Shown here piece after piece: positions 25,046-33,734 of a stretch of DNA of 64,000 bases. Location of the stretch: positions 16,711 through 80,710 of the forward strand of contig CAIZHQ010000003.1 in the NCBI GenBank assembly GCA_903932865.1, read 5' to 3'. Numbering within the stretch: position 1 is the first letter of the stretch; each line of letters begins with the position of its first letter. The notes below the pieces were generated by a model, which did no database searches, had not been told where the DNA came from, and worked only from the letters and a program-made list of their open reading frames with translations. The DNA comes from an uncultured Burkholderiales bacterium. GTDB lineage: Bacteria > Pseudomonadota > Gammaproteobacteria > Burkholderiales > Burkholderiaceae_C. The position numbers and the translations under genes are program-made.

Positions 25046-26179
25046 TCACTGGTCTAATTTGTAGTCGCCATTGACGACTTTCATGATGATCGGATCGTTG
25101 TCCTTGTAGCCCCAATGATCGCTGGAGGTGTAGTCCAGAACGCCACCTGTGATGGTGATGCCAGATACGCTTTCGAGCGCGTCACGCAAAGCATTTCTGA
25201 ATTCAATGGTGCCAGGGCGTGCTTTTTTAAGCGCAACTGGAATGACTTTGTCCAGTATCAGGTAGGCGTCCCATGCGTGTGCCGACAGAGCGTTACGGCT
25301 GCCAGCACCATAGGCTTTTTCGTAGACTTGAATGAAGCGCATGCCTTCCTGTTTGAGTCGGTGATCAGTCGGCAGTTGATCGGCAACTACAACGGGCGAA
25401 CTCGACACCAGCGCGCCTTCCACGCCCTTGCCACCAAGTCGGATCAAATCGCGTGTGGCAGCGCCGTGGGTTTGGTAGAGTTTCCCCTTAAAACCGCGGT
25501 CGATCATCGCGAGGTGAGGCATGACCGCGCCACTGCCCGAAGCGACTATAAGTATGGCATCGGGATTGGCGCTCGCGAGCTTAAGGGCTTGCGCTGTCAC
25601 GGCCGTGTCGCTGCGAGCAAAGCGCTCGGAACCCACTAATTTGATGCCGGCCTTGTCCATGCGCGCCTTTGCTTCGATGAGCCAAGACTCACCGTAGGCA
25701 TCCGCATAGCCGAGGAAGCCAGCTGTCTTCACGCCCGACTTGACCATGTGGTTGACGATGGCGGTCGCCATAAGACCATTGCTGTGCGGAACACGGAATG
25801 TCCAAGCGTCACGGCCGGCAGGTAATGCAACAGGGGCCATTGCTAGTTGAGGGACCTTGGTGTCCAGAGCCACCTCGGCCACCGAAGCTGCAACAGGCGT
25901 TGCGACCGAACCAATGAGTAGATCGACCTTGTCTTCGGCAATGAACCGGCGGGCGTTGGAGGCGCCTTTTCCCGGATCAGTCGCGTCATCGAGCAGAATC
26001 ATCCGAATTTTTTCGCCGCCAACCACTTCAGGCCAGATCTTGAAGGCGTTTTGCATCGGAATGCCAATACCGGACGCAGGTCCTGTCAGAGGAAGTGTGA
26101 TGCCAATCGTCACTTCGGCTTTTGCCGTTGATAGGGCCAGTACGCTGGCCGCGATCGTGGTGAAAATGCTTTTTCTCAT
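25046..26179 (-). CDS. Periplasmic LivK-type ABC transporter substrate-binding protein
   Basis: 377 aa. Signal peptide MRKSIFTTIAASVLALSTAKA, then EVTIGITLPLTGPASGIGIPMQNAF, EDKVDLLIGSVATPVAASVAEVAL and SRNALSAHAWDAYLILDK. The plan is the same as in the protein at 22229-23395, so the two are paralogues, but many positions differ. The ATG at 26179 follows GGAGACAACC. It lies 49 nt downstream of the Rieske gene in the same direction, so a ligase-oxygenase-receptor operon is likely. No permease genes are adjacent. Confidence 0.92.
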   Translation of the reverse strand: MRKSIFTTIAASVLALSTAKAEVTIGITLPLTGPASGIGIPMQNAFKIWPEVVGGEKIRMILLDDATDPGKGASNARRFIAEDKVDLLIGSVATPVAASVAEVALDTKVPQLAMAPVALPAGRDAWTFRVPHSNGLMATAIVNHMVKSGVKTAGFLGYADAYGESWLIEAKARMDKAGIKLVGSERFARSDTAVTAQALKLASANPDAILIVASGSGAVMPHLAMIDRGFKGKLYQTHGAATRDLIRLGGKGVEGALVSSSPVVVADQLPTDHRLKQEGMRFIQVYEKAYGAGSRNALSAHAWDAYLILDKVIPVALKKARPGTIEFRNALRDALESVSGITITGGVLDYTSSDHWGYKDNDPIIMKVVNGDYKLDQ

Positions 26180-26228
26180 GGTTGTCTCCTGTTATCGAAA
26201 TGGTGGGATTAATGAACTGCCGAAAAGG

Positions 26229-27275
26229 TCAGAGTGCTTCTTGCTCTTGCTTGATCAGTTGGTCGAGTACACGACGGACGCGCACTGCAGCGGCGTCGCC
26301 CGGCAACAAGATTGGCTTGAGTGACCAAAAATCTGCATCACCCATCAGCTTTTGCTGGGCTTCGAGCATGGGTAAGTCCTCGGCTTCAAATGGCCCGCGC
26401 AGGTATTTGATGTCCTCGTTGGCTCGGCGCTCGCCCGCCTCTCCCATGCGGCGGGGATAGGAGGTTGCAAACCAGTAGTGCGCGGTTTTTTCGGTTTCGG
26501 GCGTGAAGAAGTGGTTGAAAGGGATGCGCTTGCCGACCTGACGCGGCTCAGGCGTCCCTGCGGGTGCGATGCCCACCCACAACTCCATGTTGGCTGGGGG
26601 GTCCCAGCGCACATCCAGCCATCGATCGACCTTCTGACCCTCGGGGATGTTGTAACGCTGCTCGAGGCTCTCGTGCAGGCGCTCGTTTTGCGTCAAACGG
26701 TTGGAGAAAACGGTACGGCCCTCTTGAACGACTTCGGTGACAGCTTGATTGACGGCATCGCTACCCAGGCTACCTGAGTGTAGGAACTCGATGTGGCTGA
26801 GGTCCATGATGTTGTCGGTTTCGAGCTGATAGTTCGCGCGTGCGTGCAGATAGTCCTTGGCGACAAACCGTTTTTGCGGATCTAGGCTCTGTGAGTAATC
26901 GACAATCGTCTCCGGATCAGCCTTTGCGGGGTCGCCCATCCAGATCCAAACAATGCTGTGCCGCTCAACGACCGGATAGGACTTGACTTTAGCTTGCGTA
27001 GGAATGTTGCCCTTGCCATGCGGATTGTGCGTACATTTCCCCGACCCATCGAACTCTAGACCGTGGTAAGCGCACTGGATGCTATTGCCTTTGACGCACC
27101 CTTTGCTTAGAGACGCAAAGCGGTGTGGGCAACGGTCGCCAATTGCTTGAGGCGTGCCCATGCTGTCGCGAAAAAGAACAATTGGTTCTTCAAGAATCTT
27201 GCGGGCCAGAGGTTTTTCATGACTGACTTCGTGGTCCCAAGCGGCCACGTACCAGGTGTTGTGTAAATAGCTCAT
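26229..27275 (-). CDS. VanA-like Rieske non-heme iron oxygenase
   Basis: 348 aa. Rieske ligands in DRCPHRFASLSKG and QCAYHGLEFDG, mononuclear iron ligands in TDNIMDLSHIEFLHSGSLG. The start MSYLHNTWYVAAWDHEV fixes the ATG at 27275; the in-frame start at 27350 would overlap the ligase gene. Same family as the protein at 21152 but clearly diverged. With a feruloyl-CoA-synthase-like gene directly upstream, a methoxylated aromatic acid is a plausible substrate (inference). The partner reductase is not in the window. Confidence 0.92.
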   Translation of the reverse strand: MSYLHNTWYVAAWDHEVSHEKPLARKILEEPIVLFRDSMGTPQAIGDRCPHRFASLSKGCVKGNSIQCAYHGLEFDGSGKCTHNPHGKGNIPTQAKVKSYPVVERHSIVWIWMGDPAKADPETIVDYSQSLDPQKRFVAKDYLHARANYQLETDNIMDLSHIEFLHSGSLGSDAVNQAVTEVVQEGRTVFSNRLTQNERLHESLEQRYNIPEGQKVDRWLDVRWDPPANMELWVGIAPAGTPEPRQVGKRIPFNHFFTPETEKTAHYWFATSYPRRMGEAGERRANEDIKYLRGPFEAEDLPMLEAQQKLMGDADFWSLKPILLPGDAAAVRVRRVLDQLIKQEQEAL

Positions 27276-27300
27276 GAATTTATTCGTTATGTGGGATGTT

Positions 27301-29061
27301 TCAGCAGGAAATGACTTCGGGGTGCGAGGGCTGCTGATGCAGCCACTCAACGCAATCTGAGCGGCGATCTCGAATCAGACGCTGATTCAAATAGCCTTTG
27401 TCGGTGATCTCGCCGTGCTCGACGCTCGGTGGCTCCGCGAGCACCAGGGCGCGTGCAACATGCATTGAACTCGTGCTGTCTTCGCTGTTGGTGAGCTTTA
27501 CAAGCGCTGATTGAACAAGCTGGCGGATGGTGACCTCCGGCATGTCCTTAACCACGGCGGGATTAAGAAAAAGCATGGCTCCGATTTCGTCTCGGTCCTG
27601 CCCGGTGATGACGGCGTCTTGGATCAGCGGCGCTGCGGCATCAAGCAGAGAAAGCCTGACCTTGCCAACATGTACCCATGTGCCCGTTCGCAGCTTGAAA
27701 TCTTCGGCCACTCGTCCATCGAAGATCATTCCCTTTGAGGGCTCCAAAGGATCGACAAATCGCAAGGCATCGCCCATACAGTAAAAGCCCTCTTCATCAA
27801 ATGCCTTGCTGCTTGCCTCGGGCGCATTCAAATAGCCACTAGTGATGTTCGGCCCTCGAACACGCGCTTCAAGTTTTCCTGCGTTGGGCACGAGCTTGAG
27901 TTCACATCCGGGGACGGGCAGTCCAACGGTGCCAAGCGTTGTGTTGCCCGCATGGCTGCCCATGCACATAGGCGCGGTCTCGGTTGATCCCCAGGAGGAA
28001 GCGAGGACCAGTTGACCTTCGCATTCTTCTTGTCCTAATTTCTCGAGCCGCTGCCACACGTTTACCGGCAACGAAGCGCCGGCATACAGAACAAAGCGGC
28101 ATTTGGAGAAGAAGTGCTTGCGAAACGCAACGTCCTCTTCCAAGTGTGGCAAGAGAAGCTCAAAGCCCCTAGGAACATTAAAGTAGATAGTGGGCGACAT
28201 TTCCCGCAGGTTTTTTAGTGTCTGATCGAATGCGCCAGAAATGGGTTTGCCCTGGTCGATGTACATCGTTCCGCCATGACAAAGGACGATATTGAAGGTG
28301 TAATTCCCGCCGAATGTGTGATTCCAAGGCAGCCAGTCCACGAGCACCGGAGGCTCATCGGTCAGGAATGGCCACACGAGCGCGCTTTGCAGCTGATTCA
28401 CGGTGAGCATGCGCTGCGTATTCAGCACGCCCTTGGGCATACCGGTTGATCCCGAGGTGAAGAGAATCTTGGCCACGGTATCTGGCGTCAAACCCTTGAA
28501 CGCTTGATCGACCTCTTCGCTGGCAGGAGTGCGAAGCTGCTCTATCGAAGTGGCGGCGCGTCCAATGGCCAGCAACGCGGACGCAAAGAGCTTCTGGTTA
28601 TCGGCAAAGATCACCGCAGGCTGGAGTTCGCTAATGATCTGGCGCAGTTTGCCGTAGCTCTTGTCCATGAGTGAATACGCGGGCGATATCGGAGCAACTG
28701 GCACTCCCACATGCATAGCCGCAAGGGCTACGATTGCATGGTTGATGGAGTTACCCGACAGGATAGCTACTGGATTCTGTACGCAGGCGCCGGCTTGCAG
28801 TAAGCCTGTACCGACGGATCGAACTGCTTGTAATGCATCGCCGTAGGTCACCTTCTGCCACTCACCGCTAGGAAGGCGCTCAGCTAGAAAAATACTCCCG
28901 GGCTTCTCGTTGGCCCATTTCACAAGCCAATCGCCGATCGCACGAGTGGGCGTGTGCAATTGTTGTGGCGAGTTGACATAGAGAACTCCGTCAGGCGTTT
29001 GCCTGACCCGAACCTTTGACTCGGCCATACGCAGGCCATTTCGCAACGTGATGTTGCTCAT
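27301..29061 (-). CDS. Feruloyl-CoA synthase-like AMP-forming acyl-CoA ligase
   Basis: 586 aa ANL-superfamily enzyme. AMP/ATP motif [50 protein letters not shown] and a C-terminal [11 protein letters not shown] with the expected catalytic Lys. The [15 protein letters not shown] block is characteristic of feruloyl-CoA synthase-type ligases, which activate hydroxycinnamates or similar aromatic acids. The ATG at 29061 starts the conserved MSNITLRNG; an in-frame start at 29124 adds 21 residues. It is first in an operon with the Rieske oxygenase and LivK-type genes and diverges from a LysR gene. No feruloyl-CoA hydratase/lyase gene is beside it. Confidence 0.85.
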   Translation of the reverse strand: MSNITLRNGLRMAESKVRVRQTPDGVLYVNSPQQLHTPTRAIGDWLVKWANEKPGSIFLAERLPSGEWQKVTYGDALQAVRSVGTGLLQAGACVQNPVAILSGNSINHAIVALAAMHVGVPVAPISPAYSLMDKSYGKLRQIISELQPAVIFADNQKLFASALLAIGRAATSIEQLRTPASEEVDQAFKGLTPDTVAKILFTSGSTGMPKGVLNTQRMLTVNQLQSALVWPFLTDEPPVLVDWLPWNHTFGGNYTFNIVLCHGGTMYIDQGKPISGAFDQTLKNLREMSPTIYFNVPRGFELLLPHLEEDVAFRKHFFSKCRFVLYAGASLPVNVWQRLEKLGQEECEGQLVLASSWGSTETAPMCMGSHAGNTTLGTVGLPVPGCELKLVPNAGKLEARVRGPNITSGYLNAPEASSKAFDEEGFYCMGDALRFVDPLEPSKGMIFDGRVAEDFKLRTGTWVHVGKVRLSLLDAAAPLIQDAVITGQDRDEIGAMLFLNPAVVKDMPEVTIRQLVQSALVKLTNSEDSTSSMHVARALVLAEPPSVEHGEITDKGYLNQRLIRDRRSDCVEWLHQQPSHPEVISC

Positions 29062-29121
29062 GCTGTCTTGTCTCCATTTTTTATTTATGGTTGTGAGAAT
29101 AGGAGTTGTCCCCTTATCTCT

Positions 29122-29136
29122 CAAGACACTATCTTG
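29122..29136. promoter_or_regulatory. Short palindrome, possible LysR operator
   Basis: CAAGA and TCTTG flank 5 nt in the 89-nt space between the divergent ligase (29061) and LysR (29151) genes. The position fits a LysR site, but the arms are short. Confidence 0.3.
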
Positions 29137-29150
29137 TAGTATGTTTATCT

Positions 29151-30125
29151 GTGGAAACGATAAATAATTCCTTCGACCTCAATTCGCTGCGGGTGCTTGT
29201 TGCCCTCGATGAGACACGAAATGTCAGCCGTGCGGCCGACCTGCTAAACATGAGCCAGTCAGGCTTCAGCACTGCCCTGGCGAGGTTGCGTCAGCGCCTG
29301 GACGACGACTTATTCGTGCGAATTCCGGGCGGGATGGAGCCAACAGCGCGGGCAACGATGATGGTCGAAGCGGCGCGGCAGGTACTTTCTCAGGTGTCGA
29401 GCTCGATCCTCGAGCGGCCAGTGTTTTCTCCGCAGACGGCTCAGTCCGAGTTTCATCTAGCGTTGACCGATATCGCGGAAATCGTCTTCATCCCCCGTCT
29501 GCTACATCACCTGGAACGAGAAGCTCCAAGCGTGAGGATCGAATGCTCCTCGCCCGGACAAGGGCACCTCAGGGATATGCTCGAGACAGGCAAGCTAGAC
29601 TTGGCCTTAGGTTACTTCCCTGACCTCGAAGCCAATGGTTTCTATCAGCAACGGCTCTACCAACACACGTTTGGATGTATGGTCCGAAAGAACCATCCGG
29701 TGCTTTCGGGTAAGTTCGATCGAGACGCCTACCGCGCTCTTGGTCATGCCCTTGTTGCCTCGCCAGCAAGATCAAACGATTTGCTCGAGCGCATGCTGGA
29801 GCGACACAAGATCAGGCGACGGATCATGGTGCGTACGCCACACTACCTGACGCTTCCATCGATCATCTCGGAGAGCGACTTGGTCGCCAGCGTGCCACTG
29901 GCGATTGCTGAGTATTTCGCGCGTCTCGGTGTTGTGGAAGTGCTGCCTCTACCGGTGACGCCTCCCTTATTTGGAGTTCAACAGTATTGGCACAGGCGCT
30001 CCAACCAGGACGCGGGGCATAAATGGCTTCGCGAACAAATGGCACGCTTGTTCAATAGCGACTCCGACCCTTGGCTGGAGACGGAGCGATCGCTCTATGG
30101 TCATATCAGAGGCCGCCGCCCATAA
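29151..30125 (+). CDS. LysR-family regulator, NodD-like
   Basis: 324 aa from the GTG at 29151. HTH: FDLNSLRVLVALDETRNVSRAADLLNMSQSGFSTALARLR, followed by LDDDLFVRIPGGMEPTARA. The C-terminal HWLREQ-type ending (QQYWHRRSNQDAGHKWLREQMA) resembles the regulator at 20135-21061, so both belong to the same branch. Start choice is uncertain: a TTG at 29106 would add 15 residues, and neither has a textbook ribosome site. Divergent from the ligase-oxygenase-receptor operon, which it probably controls. Confidence 0.9.
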   Translation: METINNSFDLNSLRVLVALDETRNVSRAADLLNMSQSGFSTALARLRQRLDDDLFVRIPGGMEPTARATMMVEAARQVLSQVSSSILERPVFSPQTAQSEFHLALTDIAEIVFIPRLLHHLEREAPSVRIECSSPGQGHLRDMLETGKLDLALGYFPDLEANGFYQQRLYQHTFGCMVRKNHPVLSGKFDRDAYRALGHALVASPARSNDLLERMLERHKIRRRIMVRTPHYLTLPSIISESDLVASVPLAIAEYFARLGVVEVLPLPVTPPLFGVQQYWHRRSNQDAGHKWLREQMARLFNSDSDPWLETERSLYGHIRGRRP

Positions 30126-30192
30126 TGTGATGACAAGTCATTGAGCGGATGTCATTCGAAGGACCGCTTTGGATGGCGGATTTAAACGGTCA

Positions 30193-30230
30193 GTCACTTG
30201 CGACGATTGATGGACTGCTCTCAGCCTAAA
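30193..30230 (+). repeat. 38-bp imperfect direct repeat, left copy
   Basis: Matches 43397-43434 at 33 of 38 positions in the same orientation; both copies begin GTCACTTGCGAC and end CAGCCTAAA. The two copies bracket the chromate and metal-efflux genes. A core resembling AATGTCTGCT is common in dispersed intergenic repeats of proteobacteria, so the pair may be part of a wider repeat family. Confidence 0.7.
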
Positions 30231-30322
30231 ACTGTCGTATGTATGTTTGAAAAAAGTCCGATACCAGACCTCCAATCTTATGAAATAAATACCTCGATGT
30301 TTGAGGCATATACTTCAATCGT

Positions 30323-31267
30323 ATGTGGAGCGCTCTTTTTCTCACCCTGCCAACGCAACCGAAGGCAATTCGCCTGCGTATTTGGCGTGCGCTCAAAACT
30401 CTGGGGTGCCCTTCATTGCGTGATGGCGTTTATTTGCTGCCTGAGTCTCACGCTGAATTGTTCGATCCGCTAGTTTCTGAGGTACGCGAGAACGGTGGTC
30501 AGGCGCATGTGCTGCAACTGTCAACTCATGACGAAGTAATGCGCACCGAACTGCTGGCCTTGTTTGACCGCAGCAAATCTTATGGTGAATGGCACGGTGA
30601 GGCGCAGGCACTGACCGCGTTGCTGCTCGAACTTGACGAAATCGAGGCTAGGCGTCGCTTGCGAGGTGTTACAGAAGCACTGCAAGTGTTGCGCCGTATT
30701 GATTACTACCCTGGCGCTGCTGCCCAACAGGCACAAGCTGAACTTGATGATTTGCGCCAAACGATCGACACTCAATTTTCGAAGGGTGAGCCGAAGGCGC
30801 AGCCAAGTCATGGCATCGCGCGCCTTGACGCTCGCAATTTCAAGGGAAAGCGCTGGGCGACACGTGCTCGCCCTTGGGTAGATCGCCTGGCTTGCGCTTG
30901 GCTAATTCGTCGCTTCATTGACCCAGAAGCATCTTTTATTTGGCTTGACGACCCTACGGGTGCCACACCTCCACCGAGCGGCGTTTTGGGATTTGACTTT
31001 GACGGTGCCCGATTTACACATGTTGGCTCGCGCGTGAGCTTTGAGGTACTGGCGGCGAGCTTCCGATTGGATGTGGATCAGCGGCTGCAGCGAATTGCCC
31101 GTGCTGTTCATTTTCTGGACGTTGGCGGAATTCCCGTTGCAGAAGCAGCTGGACTGGAACTCGTTTTGGCAGGACTGAGGGAGGTCCACACTAACGATGA
31201 TGCTCTAGCTCAAGCAGCGGCTCTTGTCTTTGATGCGCTGTATGCCGCCCCAGGAATATCTGAATGA
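30323..31267 (+). CDS. chrB: Chromate resistance protein ChrB
   Basis: 314 aa. MWSALFLTLPTQPKAIRLRIWRALKTLGC is the typical start, and the C-terminal domain has ARPWVDRLACAWLIRRFIDPEASFIWLDD and VLGFDFDGARFTHVGSRVSFEVL, the signature of ChrB proteins. ChrB senses chromate and regulates the chr operon, and is needed for high-level resistance. No ribosome site is obvious before the ATG at 30323. chrA follows with its ATG overlapping the chrB stop by 4 nt, so the genes form one operon. Confidence 0.93.
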   Translation: MWSALFLTLPTQPKAIRLRIWRALKTLGCPSLRDGVYLLPESHAELFDPLVSEVRENGGQAHVLQLSTHDEVMRTELLALFDRSKSYGEWHGEAQALTALLLELDEIEARRRLRGVTEALQVLRRIDYYPGAAAQQAQAELDDLRQTIDTQFSKGEPKAQPSHGIARLDARNFKGKRWATRARPWVDRLACAWLIRRFIDPEASFIWLDDPTGATPPPSGVLGFDFDGARFTHVGSRVSFEVLAASFRLDVDQRLQRIARAVHFLDVGGIPVAEAAGLELVLAGLREVHTNDDALAQAAALVFDALYAAPGISE

Positions 31268-32643
31268 ACCTCGATCCCGTCACATCAAAAATTCCCACCG
31301 AACCCGATATGCCACCCGCGCCGGTGAGCTTCAGCGAGGCCTTCCGTTTTTGGCTCAAGCTTGGCTTTGTCAGCTTTGGTGGCCCAGCCGGGCAGATTGC
31401 CATCATGCACACTGAGCTGGTGGAGCGCAGGCGCTGGATCAGCGAGCAGCGTTTTTTGCACGCGCTGAACTACTGCATGCTGCTCCCAGGTCCGGAGGCG
31501 CAGCAACTTGCCACCTATATCGGCTGGCTCATGCACCGCACATGGGGCGGTATCGTCGCTGGCGCACTGTTTGTATTGCCCTCGCTTTTCATCCTGATCA
31601 CACTGAGCTGGATTTATCTGCGCTTTGGCGACGTTCCACTGGTGGCCGGTATCTTCTATGGACTCAAGCCCGCCGTGACTGCGCTGGTACTACACGCCGC
31701 TCACCGCATTGGAACAAGGGCGTTGAAAAATCGTTGGATGTGGGCCATAGCTGCCGCTTCGTTCATCGCGATTTTTGCATTTGACACACCGTTTCCAGCC
31801 ATTGTTCTCGCAGCAGCTTTGGTCGGTTGGTTGGGCTCGCGACGCTGGCCCGAAGTATTTACTCTCGGCGGCGGACATGGATCAAACAAAACCAGTTATG
31901 GCCCCGCACTGATCGACGACCATACGCCTACACCTTTGCATGCAAAGTTTTCACGGGCCAGACTCCTGAAAGTGCTCCTTATAGGCCTTGGGCTGTGGTT
32001 ACTGGCGATGGTGACACTGATCACGGTCAACGGCCTAGAGGGCACTTTGACGCAAATGGGCTGGTTTTTCACCAAAGCAGCACTGCTGACTTTCGGCGGA
32101 GCCTATGCCGTCTTGCCCTACGTCTATCAAGGGGCAGTCGATACTCACCAGTGGCTGAGCGGTCCGCAAATGATCGATGGCCTGGCCCTGGGCGAAACAA
32201 CGCCGGGCCCGCTGATCATGGTGGTTGCCTTTGTCGGCTTCCTAGGTGGCTGGTTGAAAGAGGTATTAGGCCCGGACGCCCTGTTTTTGGGTGGGGCGTT
32301 GGCCGCCACCGTGGTGACTTTTTTTACCTTCCTGCCCTCATTCATCTTCATTTTGGCCGGTGGTCCGGTGGTCGAGGCCACGCACGGTAAGCTGGGATTC
32401 ACCGCACCCCTGTCAGCGATCACGGCGGCGGTGGTGGGCGTGATCTTGAATCTGGCCATGTTTTTTGCCCACCACGTCCTCTGGCCCCAAGGGTTCGAGG
32501 GCAGGTTTGATCTGATGTCGGCTTTAATTGCTGCTGGTGCTGCAGTGGCGCTATTTCGCTTCAAGGTTGGCGTCATGACACTGCTGACAGGTAGTGCTCT
32601 GTTTGGCTTGGCGGTGTCCTGGCTGTCCCCCCTGCTGGGCTGA
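31264..32643 (+). CDS. chrA: Chromate transporter ChrA
   Basis: 459 aa bidomain chromate efflux protein of the inner membrane. Each half starts with the family motif: SFSEAFRFWLKLGFVSFGGPAGQIAIMH with LPGPEAQQLATYIGW in the N-terminal half, and WFFTKAALLTFGGAYAVLPYVYQ with LALGETTPGPLIMVVAFVGFLGGW in the C-terminal half. About ten hydrophobic segments are visible. Exports chromate from the cytoplasm. Translationally coupled to chrB through ATGA. Confidence 0.95.
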   Translation: MNLDPVTSKIPTEPDMPPAPVSFSEAFRFWLKLGFVSFGGPAGQIAIMHTELVERRRWISEQRFLHALNYCMLLPGPEAQQLATYIGWLMHRTWGGIVAGALFVLPSLFILITLSWIYLRFGDVPLVAGIFYGLKPAVTALVLHAAHRIGTRALKNRWMWAIAAASFIAIFAFDTPFPAIVLAAALVGWLGSRRWPEVFTLGGGHGSNKTSYGPALIDDHTPTPLHAKFSRARLLKVLLIGLGLWLLAMVTLITVNGLEGTLTQMGWFFTKAALLTFGGAYAVLPYVYQGAVDTHQWLSGPQMIDGLALGETTPGPLIMVVAFVGFLGGWLKEVLGPDALFLGGALAATVVTFFTFLPSFIFILAGGPVVEATHGKLGFTAPLSAITAAVVGVILNLAMFFAHHVLWPQGFEGRFDLMSALIAAGAAVALFRFKVGVMTLLTGSALFGLAVSWLSPLLG

Positions 32644-32683
32644 GGAATGCAGGTCGTCGATATTTAGTGATGGAGAGTTAAAG

Positions 32684-33622
32684 ATGTTCATGATGTCGCG
32701 CCGGGTTTTGTCTCGGCTGCTGGTGAGTTTTTTTGCAGTCCAGACGATGTGGGCGTCAGCTGTGGAGGTTCGCTTTGAGCCCGTGGCGGACGGCGTTTAC
32801 GCCTTTGTGGGCGATATCGGCGGTCGAACGGTGGCCAACCAGGGCCTTAATGCCAACCTTGGGCTGGTCGTTACCTCAGGCGGTGCCGTACTGATTGACA
32901 GTGGTTCGACGTTCCAAACCGCTCGTGCCATTCACGAAGCAGTGCGCCGAGTGACAAAGCAGCCTGTGCGCTGGGTCATCAATACGGGCGGACAGGATCA
33001 TCGATGGCTGGGCAACGGCTACTTCAAGGCCCAAGGAGCTGAGTTGATTGCCCACGCTGCAGCCGTGCCGGACATGCGCACGCGCGGCGGCGATCAGTTC
33101 GCTGCACTTCGCACCTTACTGGGACCTGCTGCAGATGGAACGGAGCTGAGCTTTCCCAGCAGACTGCTGCAGGGGCCCGAAGCGCGATTAGAGATCGGCG
33201 GTACTGTGTTCGAGTTTCGCCATCGCGGGGGTGGTCACACTCCTGGCGATTTGATGGTGTGGCTGCCCCACGTCCAAGTGGCTTTCTCGGGTGACATTGT
33301 TTATGTGGACCGTTTGCTGTCAGTTTTGCCTGTGAGCAGCACGCGGGCATGGGTAGAGGCCCTCAACGCTTTGGCTCAATGGAATCCAAAACGCATTGTT
33401 CCAGGGCATGGGCGCATCACTGACAGCAAAACAGCCAAGGCACAAAGCTACGATTATTTGCAAGCCATGCGTTCACACATGCAACGCGCTGTGGAGCAAG
33501 GTGTAGACGTTAGCGAAGCGGTCAAGTCATTCAACGTCAAGCCTTTCATGAACCTGGCAAACGCAGCTGAATTGCACCCGGGAAACGCCAGCCGCACCTA
33601 CCTTGAGGTAGAGCGTGAGTAA
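32684..33622 (+). CDS. Exported MBL-fold protein with an altered metal-binding motif
   Basis: 312 aa. A signal peptide (VLSRLLVSFFAVQTMWASA) precedes a metallo-beta-lactamase-like domain. Where most members have HxHxDH after INT, this protein has NTGGQDHRWLGN at residues 100-111, so two of the His ligands are gone. Later family motifs remain: GGGHTPGDLMVW (His185), AFSGDIVYVDRLL (Asp204) and IVPGHGR (His242). The ATG at 32684 fits the signal peptide; the frame is open from inside chrA. It lies 40 nt after chrA and is probably co-transcribed. Role in chromate stress unknown. Confidence 0.85.
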   Translation: MFMMSRRVLSRLLVSFFAVQTMWASAVEVRFEPVADGVYAFVGDIGGRTVANQGLNANLGLVVTSGGAVLIDSGSTFQTARAIHEAVRRVTKQPVRWVINTGGQDHRWLGNGYFKAQGAELIAHAAAVPDMRTRGGDQFAALRTLLGPAADGTELSFPSRLLQGPEARLEIGGTVFEFRHRGGGHTPGDLMVWLPHVQVAFSGDIVYVDRLLSVLPVSSTRAWVEALNALAQWNPKRIVPGHGRITDSKTAKAQSYDYLQAMRSHMQRAVEQGVDVSEAVKSFNVKPFMNLANAAELHPGNASRTYLEVERE

Positions 33623-33734
33623 TGTGGTCTCTGTTGTGGAGCATTCGTCGAAATTGCGCTTTCCGAGTTAGGGATCTCGTGAGGGTTGGAATTTACGAAC
33701 GGTCTTTTGATCCAGACAGTGGTTTTTGAAAAAC

